Shown piece after piece: positions 55,029 to 64,000 of a stretch of 64,000 nucleotides of DNA. Positions within the stretch are counted from its first letter, which is position 1. Every line of letters begins with the position of its first letter. The notes under the pieces were generated by a model, which did no database searches, had not been told where the DNA came from, and saw only the letters and a program-made list of their open reading frames with translations. Source of the DNA: Microbulbifer sp. MI-G (GTDB lineage: Bacteria > Pseudomonadota > Gammaproteobacteria > Pseudomonadales > Cellvibrionaceae); the NCBI RefSeq assembly GCF_030440425.1, contig NZ_CP098023.1, positions 2,593,501-2,657,500 on the forward strand. The letters are read 5' to 3'. Position numbers and translations under genes: made by a program.

Positions 55029-57235
55029 TTACTCCCAATACAACGGCCGCCTCGTATCGACGAAATCCCGCAAAGCGCTAGCAACCACATAGGCTTCCAA
55101 GCGGTGTTCGTATGTTTCGGTGTGATCGTAGCCCATACGCGTTAGACAGCGTTGGATATGCTCGGCACCCTTGGATTTGTCGTGCCAGACGCTCCGCCCC
55201 CGGATGACGGCCAATAACATCCGCCACCAGCGTCGATCCGCCGCTTTTAGCTGCTCCAAGGCCACCGCAAGCAGAGCCTCTTCATTGGTAAAATCGGTGC
55301 CCAGGGGATAATAAGGCAGCATTGCCAGACATTTTTTATCCGTGAAAATTTTGCGGATATGCCCGGGCGTGTTGTTGTTGAATGCCGCGGGAATGATAAA
55401 GTCTTTTTCAATTTTCCCCGCGTGCTTGGCCTGTTCCAGCAAAACTGGCTGGAATCGGGCATCGCAGATACTGAGCATGGACACCATCACATCCCGGTCC
55501 GTCTTGCCGCGCAGGTCCACAGCTCCATACTCGGTGACCACCACGTCGCGCAGGTGTCTGGGGATGGTAGTATGGGGATATTCCCACACGATATTGCTTG
55601 AACAGATACCATCGTGGTATCGAGTGCTCGGCAAAGCGATAATCGAGCGTGCACCAGGCAGTTCAAACGCCTGGGCAACAAAATTATACTGACCACCTAC
55701 ACCGCTCACCACCTGGTTGTCCACAAGGCCATCGGAGACAACCGCGCCACCCAAAGTCACCATCATAGCCGAGTTCACGAAACGCGCCTGTCGGCGCTGG
55801 GCTCGCTTCAATGCTCGCTGGGACTGCAAATCATTGGTGAAATCGATTCCGGTCATATCAATGCCGGCCAGCTCCCTGGGGGGCAGGTCGCGAAGCTCCC
55901 GATACATCAATTCCGGCCCCAGATAGAACCCACCGTGCAACCAGGTCCCCCCCAACAGTTTCCTGTTGAGGCACTCCCCTATCAAACGCCTGCGACCATG
56001 CTCACTGTGCAGATCACACTCCTCTTCCTCCCCGTCAGGTGTCAGCAACTTATGCCCGCGCCAGCTGTAGCTCGCATCGACAATGCCAAAGCGCTGCAGG
56101 AACTCGGTATCCTCCGGGGTCAGGGGACAAGAGATGCGGCCACATTTCTTCAGGGCCAGCAGGGTCTCCTCGTTCACCGTATGGGTGATTTCATCCCGAT
56201 CCAGCAGGGCTTGCAGGGCAGCATCAGCATAGACTTCACGGGTGAGTATTCCGGCTCGCCGCAGGTGCAAAAATCCATGGGGAAGCATCTCGCTGACAGC
56301 GTATAGCCCCTGCTGAAAGGGTTCCGCCATGGGTGTCAATGCCGCACCGCAGACCGGGGACTTGTGACGGTTCAGTTCTTCGATCAAGCGCCGGTAAAGT
56401 CCATTTTCTAAATGGCGCAAACGCAGAGCGTGGCACACCGCATCCCCGAGAGCGCCAATGCCCAGCTGCAGGGTGCCACCATCTGCGATCAGACTGGCGA
56501 TATGTACGCCGATACTGTATTCGGTAAAACTCACCGGCATCGCTGGAGCCGCAAACAGCGGCGTATCAAAAGTGGCCCCCTCCAACAAAAAATCAAACTC
56601 GGTTGCATCCACCTCGCTGGTGCCGGTTATATAGGGCAGCTGTGGGTTGACCTCGCCCACTAGAATCAATGGATGGTTATCGCGGGCGTTGCTCAGTTTC
56701 AAAAACGGCAGTGTCAAATCAGAATTACAGCTCAGGCTGAAACGCGCACGATCCTCGGCTGGCGACACCATCTGGGCAATCACATTCACACCACTACTCA
56801 AAAGCGCCTCCGGCACCTGGGTGTAATTGACACTGGCATAATGTTGCTGTGCATAGTCATTTCCCAGCAGTGCACCCGGCGCCATAAAAAATTCGATCAC
56901 CTCGATATTGCTCGGCAACTGTTGCCTGCGGCGAGCGGAAGCGTACGCGAGATCCTGATACTGACTGTAGAGACGATCCAGCAAAGGCTGGATAAAACGG
57001 CGCAGTATATCGCTGTCCCCCTGGGGCGCTCCAGGGTAAGGGCGGTGAATATGGTCAGGGAAATCGAGGGGTCGGCAGCCGCACGGGCGTAGAGGGCATT
57101 GGCAAAGTGGTTGGCCTTGCCGATCCCCAGGGGCAGGCCCAACACGATTTGCTTGCCCGCTTTTTCCAGCAGCGCGTCAATACATGGCTCGACGGTGCTG
57201 AAGCGCCGGGGGATTTTTCTGAAAGGGGTTTGCAT
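55029..57235 (-). pseudogene. Acetyl-CoA hydrolase/transferase, single-base frameshift
   Basis: Encodes a CoA-transferase-fold protein of about 735 aa in two frames. The N-terminal part starts MQTPFRKIPRRFSTVEPCID at 57235 and reads GKQIVLGLPLGIGKANHFAN to TIFTALTLERP. Near 57026-57036, within CGCCCCAGGGGGACAGC, one base is missing; the other frame continues QGDSDILRRFIQPLLDRLYS. It then shows IEVIEFFMAPGALLG, TLQLGIGALGDAVCHALRLR, VSGVGGQYNFVAQAFELPGA (the acetyl-CoA hydrolase/transferase C-terminal signature) and TEYGAVDLRGKTDRDVM. The homopolymer context (C4/G5) makes a sequencing error possible. It lies 22 bases after fadE on the same strand and would interconvert acyl-CoA and acetate. 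Confidence 0.85.
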
Positions 57236-57257
57236 GGATAACTACACCCGCACTTCT

Positions 57258-59492
57258 TTAGCCCGGGCGGCCGCTATGCTCTCCCAAGTGCTCAAAGTGA
57301 TCGACCTGAATCGCACGATCCACCGCATCCGCGGCTTCTTTCAGGGCACATGCTTCCTCATCGCTGATCAGGTTGCACTGTAAACCCTCCTCTACCGATT
57401 CCCTGCTCAACACGCGTATCCCGCCTTTTTTCAGTTTGTCGCGTGCCTGCTCTGTAGCGCACACCTTGACAAACGCCTGCTCGACAATATCAACACCATC
57501 GCCGGGATTGCCGGGATAGACACCACAAGTCAGCCTGTCCCGGGTTGTCGACGGGGCCAGCAAGAGTTCAGCACAAGCGCGGGCCTGGCGGTCCGAAGCC
57601 GTATGGACACTATGCCCCCAGGGCATGACCAGAAATCGCATTAACTGCCCGAAGAAGGGGCGCGGGAAATTCTGAAAAACCTCCAGCAGATTGATTTCAA
57701 TTTTATGTAATCCATCGCGCATAGCGAATTCCAGTAGGGGCAGGTCATCTTTGGGGTTACCATCGTCGTAAAAGCGCTTCAGGGTGCAGCTCAACAAATA
57801 GAGTTGGCTGAGTACATCCCCGAGACGATAGGAGATCAATTCTTTTCTTTTCAGCTCTCCTCCAAGAGTCATCAGGGAAATTTCAGTCACCAGGGTCAGT
57901 ACCGCAGAATACCGGTTCAACTGCCGGTAGTATTTGGCTGCCCCACCCACATTGCGGGGACTACTGGCAAACAGGCCCACCGTCCAACCGTGGAACACAC
58001 CGCGAAACAGGGTCTTGAGCTGGAACCAGAAGTGTTTTGGCAGGAGCGTATCGAGCTGATCCAGCCCCGCTTTGGTATCGGGATTTTCTGCTGCGAGTAT
58101 CTCATCCAGTAAATAAGGGTGGCAGCGTATGGCACCCTGACCAAATATCATCAGGCTGCGGGTCAGCAGATTGGCCCCTTCCACGGTAATCGCCACCGGG
58201 ATGGCCCGGTAGACATTGCCAAGGTAGTTAGAAGGGCCGTCCATAATGGCCTTGCCCGCATGGATGTCCATGGCGTCATTGATCGCCTGGCGCAACGCAG
58301 AGGTGGCATTGGCTTTCATAATTGCGGTAATGACCGCGGGCTTGCGTCCCTCATCCAAAGCCCGGGTTGTTGTTTTGTGGGCGCTATCCAGTACAAAAGC
58401 GATAGCGGCAATTTCAGCCAAGCGCCGCTGTACCCCCTCAAAGCGCCCCACGGGCACATTGAACTGTTCTCGCACGCGCGCATAGGCCCCGGTGGTCCGG
58501 GCAGCCATTTTCGCGCCACCCATTGACAGCGAAGGGAGAGAGATGCCACGCCCGGCAGCAAGCGCACTCATCAGCATTTCCCAGCCTTTGCCCACATTCT
58601 CCTTCCCACCGATAATCCATTCCATGGGAATAAACACATCTTTGCCCCAGTTGGGGCCATTCTGAAAAGACTGCATGGCTGGCAGGTGCCGCTGGCCGAT
58701 GGTGATTCCAGGGGTATCGGTGGGTACCAGGGCAACGGTGATACCAAGCGCCTCCTTATCGCCGAGGATATGCTGTGGATCATAGAGTTTAAAGGCCAGG
58801 CCCAGTATTGTGGCGATGGGGCCCAGGGTAATATAGCGTTTGTGCCAGTTGACGCGCATTCCGAGGACTTTCTCGCCCTCGTGCTCCCCGTAACACACCT
58901 CACCACGATCCACCATGGAGGCAGCGTCAGAGCCTGCCTGGGGACTGGTCAGGGCGAAACAGGGGATATCAGTGCCATCGGCCAGGCGGGGAAGATAGTA
59001 ATCTCTCTGCGCCTGGGTCCCGTGGGAGAGCAGCAGTTCCCCAGGCCCCAGGGAGTTGGGCACCATCACAGTCACCCCCACACAGGTACTGCGGGTAGAG
59101 ATTTTGGTAACTATTTCCGCATGCGCGGAAGGAGAAAAGCCGAGACCGCCATATTTCTTAGGAATAATAATGCCGAAAAAGCGGTGTTTACGCAGGAAAT
59201 CCCATACATGCTCGGGGATATTGTGGTCTACAAAGCTGATCTGCCAATCGTTCACCATATGACAGAGTTCTTCCACCGGACCCTCCAGAAATGCCCGCTC
59301 TTCCGCATTCAGTTCCGGAGGCCCCATGTCCAGCAATTGATTCCAATCCGGTTTCCCCGATAGCAACTGGGCATCCCACCAAACTTCCCCGGCTTCCATC
59401 GCCTCGCGCTCGGTAGCGGAAATCGAAGGGAGAACCCGCTTGATGGTTTTCAAAAGTGGCGCGGTAAAGAATTTCTTGCGCAATTCGCCCAT
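57258..59492 (-). CDS. fadE: Acyl-CoA dehydrogenase, FadE type
   Basis: FAD enzyme that introduces the 2,3 double bond of acyl-CoA in fatty acid oxidation. The 744 aa length, with an extra C-terminal DUF1974 region, is the FadE class (E. coli 814 aa) rather than the 380 aa short type. Seen in order: HRFFGIIIPKKYGGLGFSPS, PNSLGPGELLLSHGTQAQRD, FALTSPQAGSDAASM (FAD site), NGPNWGKDVFIPMEWIIGG, and VAITVEGANLLTRSLMIFGQ with the probable catalytic Glu. No signal peptide is present. It is followed by the CoA-hydrolase/transferase gene in an apparent operon feeding acetyl-CoA to the nearby ackA-pta and glyoxylate genes. Confidence 0.94.
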   Translation of the reverse strand: MGELRKKFFTAPLLKTIKRVLPSISATEREAMEAGEVWWDAQLLSGKPDWNQLLDMGPPELNAEERAFLEGPVEELCHMVNDWQISFVDHNIPEHVWDFLRKHRFFGIIIPKKYGGLGFSPSAHAEIVTKISTRSTCVGVTVMVPNSLGPGELLLSHGTQAQRDYYLPRLADGTDIPCFALTSPQAGSDAASMVDRGEVCYGEHEGEKVLGMRVNWHKRYITLGPIATILGLAFKLYDPQHILGDKEALGITVALVPTDTPGITIGQRHLPAMQSFQNGPNWGKDVFIPMEWIIGGKENVGKGWEMLMSALAAGRGISLPSLSMGGAKMAARTTGAYARVREQFNVPVGRFEGVQRRLAEIAAIAFVLDSAHKTTTRALDEGRKPAVITAIMKANATSALRQAINDAMDIHAGKAIMDGPSNYLGNVYRAIPVAITVEGANLLTRSLMIFGQGAIRCHPYLLDEILAAENPDTKAGLDQLDTLLPKHFWFQLKTLFRGVFHGWTVGLFASSPRNVGGAAKYYRQLNRYSAVLTLVTEISLMTLGGELKRKELISYRLGDVLSQLYLLSCTLKRFYDDGNPKDDLPLLEFAMRDGLHKIEINLLEVFQNFPRPFFGQLMRFLVMPWGHSVHTASDRQARACAELLLAPSTTRDRLTCGVYPGNPGDGVDIVEQAFVKVCATEQARDKLKKGGIRVLSRESVEEGLQCNLISDEEACALKEAADAVDRAIQVDHFEHLGEHSGRPG

Positions 59493-59771
59493 ATTTACCT
59501 TCCATGGTGGTCGAGACAGCGAAATACCCTGCCATTTCCCCCCGGGTCATTGAGAGGTATCACAGGACAATGATAGGTGACGATTTCTTATACAGTTTGA
59601 CAGCCGGAGGGAATATACGACTGGGCCGGATTGGCGCGACAAGGCAGTATTTCGCCTTGGGAAGAGGCCCTGGCGGCAGGGGCCGCCCTCCAGGTCCGCC
59701 GCCCCAGAGAATCCGTATCAGCCCGAAATAACAATGTACCCCGAAACCGGTGAGTGAACCACAGGGAAACT

Positions 59772-60251
59772 TCAGAGCAGTGGCTTTGTGGCGACAATGA
59801 TGCCATTGTTGTCCGCGTAAAGATAATGACCCGGATAGAAAGTCACTCCGCCAAATGCTACGGTGATCTCTCTCTCACCGACGCCCTTCTTTTCCGTTTT
59901 CATAGGGTGGCTGCCCAGAGCCTGTACTCCCAGATCCAGCGCTGATATTTCGTCCACATCGCGGATACACCCGAATACCACAATACCCTCCCAGGCGTTG
60001 CCTACTGCTTGCTCCGCAAGCCTATCCCCCAGGCAGGCGCAGCGCATGGAACCGCCGGCATCCACCACCAGCACTTTTCCGCGACCCGGCTCCGCCACCA
60101 GTTCGCGCACCAGGGAGTTATCCTCAAAGCATTTGACGGTAACGATTTGTCCACCGAAGCGCTCTCGGCCACCATAATTGATAAAAAAGGGCTCAACCAC
60201 CTGCACATCTTGACTGTGGGCATCGCACAGATCGGGCGTCGACACTGACAT
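59772..60251 (-). CDS. rraA: RNase E inhibitor RraA family protein
   Basis: A 159 aa protein of the RraA fold. E. coli RraA binds RNase E and slows RNA decay, while other members are 4-hydroxy-4-methyl-2-oxoglutarate aldolases. Typical segments are [59 protein letters not shown] and the C-terminal [10 protein letters not shown]. The substrate-binding Arg-Asp pair of the aldolases is present as CIRDVDE, so activity cannot be excluded. The ATG at 60251 is chosen because upstream codons are Cys-rich and unlike the family. Confidence 0.92.
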   Translation of the reverse strand: MSVSTPDLCDAHSQDVQVVEPFFINYGGRERFGGQIVTVKCFEDNSLVRELVAEPGRGKVLVVDAGGSMRCACLGDRLAEQAVGNAWEGIVVFGCIRDVDEISALDLGVQALGSHPMKTEKKGVGEREITVAFGGVTFYPGHYLYADNNGIIVATKPLL

Positions 60252-60327
60252 AAGGCATCTCATTATAATAATATGAACAGAAATGATAACCTTACCGAAA
60301 CAACAGCAGCAGCGATACCAATAAATA

Positions 60328-60357
60328 CCGGGCATCACCTTTGTGGATAATGCCCGG
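60328..60357 (-). terminator. Possible terminator after the L,D-transpeptidase gene
   Basis: CCGGGCAT and ATGCCCGG form a perfect 8-bp stem 26 bases beyond the stop, with a 14-base loop. On the minus strand it is followed by ATTTATT rather than a full T run. Confidence 0.45.
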
Positions 60358-60383
60358 CCAAACCTTCGCTGTCGAAAATCTTG

Positions 60384-60953
60384 TCAGCGGGTGACACGCA
60401 CCGGTGTGCCGACACGCACATGCCGGTAAAACTTTCTTGCCATATGCGGTGGCATCCGCACACAGCCATGAGAGGCGGGATAATTGGGCACATGGCCGGA
60501 AGCATGCATGCCGATACCACCGTTGAAGCGAATATAGTTGTTCATTCTGGCTCCGCGATAAACGGTTCCGGCGGGACGGCGATGCCTGCGGGTATTCACA
60601 TTGGATCTCACCACTCTGCCGGTGCGCTTGCTGACAAAGCTCCCATAAATGGTCGAGCGATGGTAGGGATGTTTTGACAGCACCCGGAAATACCCCGGCC
60701 TGGTACCGTATCCACGCTTGCCGGAAGAGACCTTGGAAACCCCTACCAGCCTGCCGCCTTTGTACAAATAGGCACGCTGCTCGCTCAAATCAATTTTAAT
60801 TGAGGGACTGCCGCCTCTGGCTGCGGCCCGGTCATCGAACCAGTTGACACCCCGGGGTTTTGCCATTGCCGGGGGCACCGCCAAAAACACGATCAGGCAC
60901 AACACCGTAAAGATGTATAGTATGGGGATTTGTAACTGTCTGCTTGTGTGCAT
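60384..60953 (-). CDS. L,D-transpeptidase (YkuD family)
   Basis: Periplasmic enzyme of 189 aa that forms 3-3 peptidoglycan cross-links or attaches proteins to peptidoglycan. Residues of about 10-30 form a signal peptide or anchor (PILYIFTVLCLIVFLAVPPAMA). The YkuD domain runs from about residue 51 (SIKIDLSEQRAYLYKGGRLV) to HASGHVPNYPASHGCVRMPP, with His150 and catalytic Cys164 in SHGCVRM. The basic region around residues 108-126 (RRHRRPAG) is notable. It lies upstream of rraA on the same strand but is separated by a hairpin, so it is probably monocistronic. Confidence 0.93.
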   Translation of the reverse strand: MHTSRQLQIPILYIFTVLCLIVFLAVPPAMAKPRGVNWFDDRAAARGGSPSIKIDLSEQRAYLYKGGRLVGVSKVSSGKRGYGTRPGYFRVLSKHPYHRSTIYGSFVSKRTGRVVRSNVNTRRHRRPAGTVYRGARMNNYIRFNGGIGMHASGHVPNYPASHGCVRMPPHMARKFYRHVRVGTPVRVTR

Positions 60954-61346
60954 GGCTCACCTCATCAACTCTCTCCGCTTTGATCCGGCGGGCGGACAGT
61001 CAGAAAGTCCAGCCTACACCGATTGAAGTGCATCGGCGGCGGAGGCCTCTTCTTGCAATGACTCGGCTTCAAAGCAAAATGCGCACTTCTACCCAACTTA
61101 CGCATAATCCTAAGACTCTTCCGATTTTATTGAGGCAGCCGTTGACAGTTAGATTGAATTCTTCTCTAGGCGGGCGGTGATAGTGGAATGTATTTTTTCG
61201 GTAGTGTGTGATGGCAAAGTCTCACACAAAGATTGCAGGAAAAAATCTGATAATTTCACAGCAAAGGGCAACAAACTTCTAAATTATCAGCATAACGAAT
61301 CTTTATTCGGTAAAAAAATCAACTATTGAAACACGGTTCCTAAAAT
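60954..61346. other. Gap without supported gene
   Basis: About 390 bases between the L,D-transpeptidase start and the ppsA terminator, becoming AT-rich towards the right. I see no gene, and only the likely promoter area of the L,D-transpeptidase. Confidence 0.4.
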
Positions 61347-61370
61347 GAAAAAGCGGCCCAAACTGGCCGC
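61347..61370 (-). terminator. Terminator of ppsA
   Basis: On the minus strand GCGGCC, a six-base loop and GGCCGC are followed by TTTTT, 14 bases beyond the ppsA stop. Confidence 0.9.
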
Positions 61371-61383
61371 ATGAAAGAAAAAC

Positions 61384-63747
61384 CTAGCCTTCTTTACTGG
61401 CCAAATATAGCCAGGTGTCCACAGCAGTATCGGGATTCAGGGAAATACTATCTATTCCCTCATCCACCAGCCAGCGGGCGAAATCCTTGTGGTCCGACGG
61501 GCCCTGACCGCAAATCCCCACATATTTTCCAGCTTTCTTACAAGCCTGGATAGTACGAGACAACAATACCTTGACCGCAGGGTTGCGTTCATCGAACAAA
61601 TCTGCCACCAGGCCGGAATCCCGATCAATCCCCAGTGTCAGCTGGGTCAGATCATTGGAACCTATGGAGAAACCATCAAAGTGCTGAAGGAAATCTTCCG
61701 CCAACAGGGCATTGGAGGGCAATTCACACATCATGATCACCCGCAGGCCATCTTCGCCACGGCGCAAGCCATTCTCTGCAAGCAAGTGGATGACTTCCTC
61801 TGCCTCCTCGGGCGTACGCACGAAAGGTACCATGATCTGCACATTGGTCAGGCCCATTGCATCGCGGACTTTTTTCAGGGCGCGACACTCCAGAGCGAAG
61901 CACTGACAAAAATCCTTGGAGCGATAACGCGCTGCGCCGCGAAACCCCAGCATCGGGTTCTCTTCACTGGGTTCGTATAGCTGTCCTCCCACCAGGTGAG
62001 CGTATTCATTGGATTTGAAGTCCGACAAACGTACGATTACGGGATTGGGTGTAAAGGCGGCCGCCAGAGTGGCAATCCCTTCCACCAGTTTTTCCACAAT
62101 AAAGTCTTCCGGAGAGGGATAGCCGCCGATACGCTCACGGATATTCACTTGCAGATCCTGAGGCAGACTATCCAGCTCCAACAGTGCTTTTGGGTGGATA
62201 CCGATCATGCGGTTCAGGATAAACTCAAGGCGCGCCAAACCGACACCCCGGTTGGGCACACGACTGAAGGCAAAGGCGCGATCAGGGTTGCCCACATTGA
62301 GCATAATGTTAAAAGGCAGCTTGGGCATATCGCTGACCTCGGCCTCCTCGCGCCGAAAGTTCAGCTCACCGGACATCACAAAGCCGGTATCCCCCTCTGC
62401 ACATGACACAGTTACCGGGGTGCCGTTTTGCAGGATCTCAGTGGCATTGCGGCAGCCCACCACCGCTGGAATACCCAGCTCCCGCGCCAGAATTGCCGCA
62501 TGGCAGGTGCGGCCACCGCGATTGGTGACGATTGCACCGGCCTTTTTCAGAATCGGCTCCCAGTCCGGATCGGTCATATCGGTCACCAGGACTTCTCCAT
62601 CCTGCATCTCTGCCATTCCCCTGGCAGAAATCAGTTTGCGCACGCGGCCGGTACCGATACGCTGGCCGATGGCACGGCCTTCGCACAACACTTCTCCGCG
62701 TTCCTGCAGGCTGTAGCGTTCAATGCTGGTGCCCATGTCGCGGGAGCGCACCGTTTCCGGACGCGCCTGAATGATAAACAGCTCGCCGCTATCCCCATCC
62801 TTGGCCCATTCAATATCCATCGGACGACCGTAGTGCTGTTCAATTTTGCGCGCCTGCAGCGCCAGGCGGGTCAACTCCTCATCATTGAGAGCAAAGCGCT
62901 GGCAATCTTCTTGCGCCACCTGAACTGTCTTTACCGAGTAGCCGCACTCGCCACACTCGCCGTAGACCATTTTGATTGCCTTGCTACCCCGGTTGCGGCG
63001 CAAAATCGCCGGACGGCCCGCATCCAGCGCGGGCTTGTAAAGATAAAATTCATCGGGGTTTACCGCACCCTGCACCACCGTTTCCCCCAGGCCAAATGCC
63101 GCGGTAATAAAAATCACATCGCGAAAACCACTCTCGGTATCCAGGGTAAACATCACACCGGCAGCACCAGTTTCACTGCGCACCATATGCTGGATACCGG
63201 CACAGAGAGCCACCCCCATATTCCCGTAACCGGTGTGCTCCCGATAGGCAATGGCGCGGTCATTATAAAGAGAAGCAAAGACCCTTTTCACCGCCTGCAG
63301 CACTGATTCGATACCGCGGATATTCAGGAAGGTTTCCTGCTGCCCGGCAAAAGAGGCGTCCGGCAAGTCCTCTGCAGTGGCCGAAGAGCGCACCGCAACG
63401 GCGGTCTGGCCACCGCCCAAGGCCTCATAGCCTGCGCGAATTTCCCTCTCCAGTTGCGCGGGAAGCGGCGTTTGCAAAATCCAGTTGCGGATCTCCGCAC
63501 CGACTTGGGCAAGGGCCGTGACATCACTGACATCCAGCCCCCTCAGGCGCTCGGCAATACGCTGCGCCAACTGCCCCTGGGCAAGAAAAGCCCGGTAGGC
63601 TTCTGCATTGGTGGCGAAGCCCCCCGGCACACTGACACCGGCATCGGTGAGCGACCCGATCATCTCACCGAGCGATGCATTTTTACCGCCGACCTTGTCG
63701 ACATCATCCATACTCAGTTTTGCAAAGTCGATGGTGAAGTTCGTCAA
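61384..63747 (-). CDS. ppsA: Phosphoenolpyruvate synthase
   Basis: Converts pyruvate and ATP to PEP, AMP and phosphate, needed for gluconeogenesis. The 787 aa protein has the three expected parts: an N-terminal ATP-grasp domain ([35 protein letters not shown]); a swivelling domain with phospho-His416 in [20 protein letters not shown]; and a C-terminal PEP/pyruvate barrel with [17 protein letters not shown] and the catalytic Cys in [11 protein letters not shown]. It is divergent from ppsR, the kinase/phosphatase that controls PpsA, across about 200 bases. It complements the glyoxylate and acetate genes in this window. Confidence 0.98.
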   Translation of the reverse strand: MTNFTIDFAKLSMDDVDKVGGKNASLGEMIGSLTDAGVSVPGGFATNAEAYRAFLAQGQLAQRIAERLRGLDVSDVTALAQVGAEIRNWILQTPLPAQLEREIRAGYEALGGGQTAVAVRSSATAEDLPDASFAGQQETFLNIRGIESVLQAVKRVFASLYNDRAIAYREHTGYGNMGVALCAGIQHMVRSETGAAGVMFTLDTESGFRDVIFITAAFGLGETVVQGAVNPDEFYLYKPALDAGRPAILRRNRGSKAIKMVYGECGECGYSVKTVQVAQEDCQRFALNDEELTRLALQARKIEQHYGRPMDIEWAKDGDSGELFIIQARPETVRSRDMGTSIERYSLQERGEVLCEGRAIGQRIGTGRVRKLISARGMAEMQDGEVLVTDMTDPDWEPILKKAGAIVTNRGGRTCHAAILARELGIPAVVGCRNATEILQNGTPVTVSCAEGDTGFVMSGELNFRREEAEVSDMPKLPFNIMLNVGNPDRAFAFSRVPNRGVGLARLEFILNRMIGIHPKALLELDSLPQDLQVNIRERIGGYPSPEDFIVEKLVEGIATLAAAFTPNPVIVRLSDFKSNEYAHLVGGQLYEPSEENPMLGFRGAARYRSKDFCQCFALECRALKKVRDAMGLTNVQIMVPFVRTPEEAEEVIHLLAENGLRRGEDGLRVIMMCELPSNALLAEDFLQHFDGFSIGSNDLTQLTLGIDRDSGLVADLFDERNPAVKVLLSRTIQACKKAGKYVGICGQGPSDHKDFARWLVDEGIDSISLNPDTAVDTWLYLASKEG

Positions 63748-63951
63748 GTGAAGGCCCTCTAAAATCCTGTGTCTGTGGCGGCTGATTATAAGGATGCGGC
63801 TTGTAAAAAATAGCCCGGAAAAAGCGGCGGGCTTGTTGTAAATTTTCTACAAGGTCATGGAAAGCATGAAAATAAAAGTCCCCTGACAGCACACCTCTTA
63901 TTATACTAACGCCCCTGAACCAGAGGCCCTTGCAACAACCCGAGAAGAGAT

Positions 63952-64000
63952 GTGGCAAAAGACAAGCGTACCGCCTTTTTTATTTCCGATGGAACCGGAC
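63952..64000 (+). CDS. ppsR: PEP synthase regulatory protein PpsR, 5' end only
   Basis: Only the first 16 codons are in the window, reading (M)AKDKRTAFFISDGTG from a GTG start with AGAAGAG just upstream. RTxFFISDGTG is the N-terminal signature of the DUF299 bifunctional kinase/pyrophosphorylase that inactivates and reactivates PpsA by reversible threonine phosphorylation. The divergent position next to ppsA supports the call. An overlapping ATG two bases earlier is in another frame. Confidence 0.88.
   Translation, partial: MAKDKRTAFFISDGTG

Noticed and set aside
62428..63306. Plus-strand ORF of about 290 codons
   Set aside because: It is a shadow of ppsA, with low-complexity His/Gly-rich composition.
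1..64000. CRISPR array
   Set aside because: I saw no series of equal repeats with unique spacers anywhere; the only tandem repeat is the two-copy unit at 6605-6644.

Overview
The window reads as chromosomal DNA of a marine-type gammaproteobacterium, most like Cellvibrionales/Microbulbifer. That placement is an inference from protein style: thrS-infC-rpmI-rplT order, the long Pseudomonas-type isocitrate lyase, malate synthase G, two large TonB-dependent receptors and an exported alpha-amylase. Host-type genes are GC-rich. Two AT-rich blocks (about 12.3-16.8 kb and 18.2-23.9 kb) look acquired, and the second is heavily decayed. I found no CRISPR array, rRNA or complete tRNA.

Layout. 0-8.5 kb: housekeeping and envelope genes (Nudix hydrolase, YqfO-like protein, YbbN/CnoX, MmcQ/YjbR, a zinc-peptidase-like lipoprotein, NhaA, TlyA, alpha-amylase). 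8.5-12.2 kb: IS66-like and repeat debris, then an orphan phage-type switch: a Cro-like gene divergent from a CI/LexA-like repressor across an operator-rich gap. The repressor has lost its catalytic Ser (Ala147) and its scissile Gly (Val110). It is followed by an Ada/AraC/AlkA fusion overlapping ogt. 12.3-16.8 kb: EamA relic, SIMPL protein, MarR and a DUF885 lipoprotein. 17-18.2 kb: thiolase. 18.2-23.9 kb: decayed island with a tRNA T-arm-like att remnant, broken phage-like genes, a truncated acetyltransferase, a perfect CRP-type palindrome, an intact flavoprotein gene and a broken IS256 transposase. 24-27.2 kb: thrS-infC-rpmI-rplT, with infC starting at a non-AUG codon.

28-41.5 kb: a small membrane protein, an egtB-egtD-DUF411 operon (ergothioneine plus a metal-binding protein), two TonB-dependent receptors and an Ntn-type penicillin/AHL acylase. 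41.5-43.6 kb: about 2 kb with no supported gene. 43.6-48.7 kb: glyoxylate shunt (glcB, LysR regulator, aceA). 48.7-51.3 kb: a tight four-gene operon of MarR, ABM monooxygenase, cytochrome b561 (frameshifted) and a membrane protein fused to CDGSH, Fer4_19 and CDGSH domains. This is the best candidate for an uncharacterised redox system. 51.6-59.5 kb: acetyl-CoA/acetate node (ackA-pta, convergent with fadE and a frameshifted acetyl-CoA hydrolase/transferase gene). 59.7-64 kb: rraA, an L,D-transpeptidase, ppsA and the first codons of ppsR.

The metabolic genes fit growth on acetate and fatty acids. FadE begins fatty acid oxidation, AckA-Pta and the CoA-transferase interconvert acetate and acetyl-CoA, AceA and GlcB give net C4 synthesis, and PpsA feeds gluconeogenesis.
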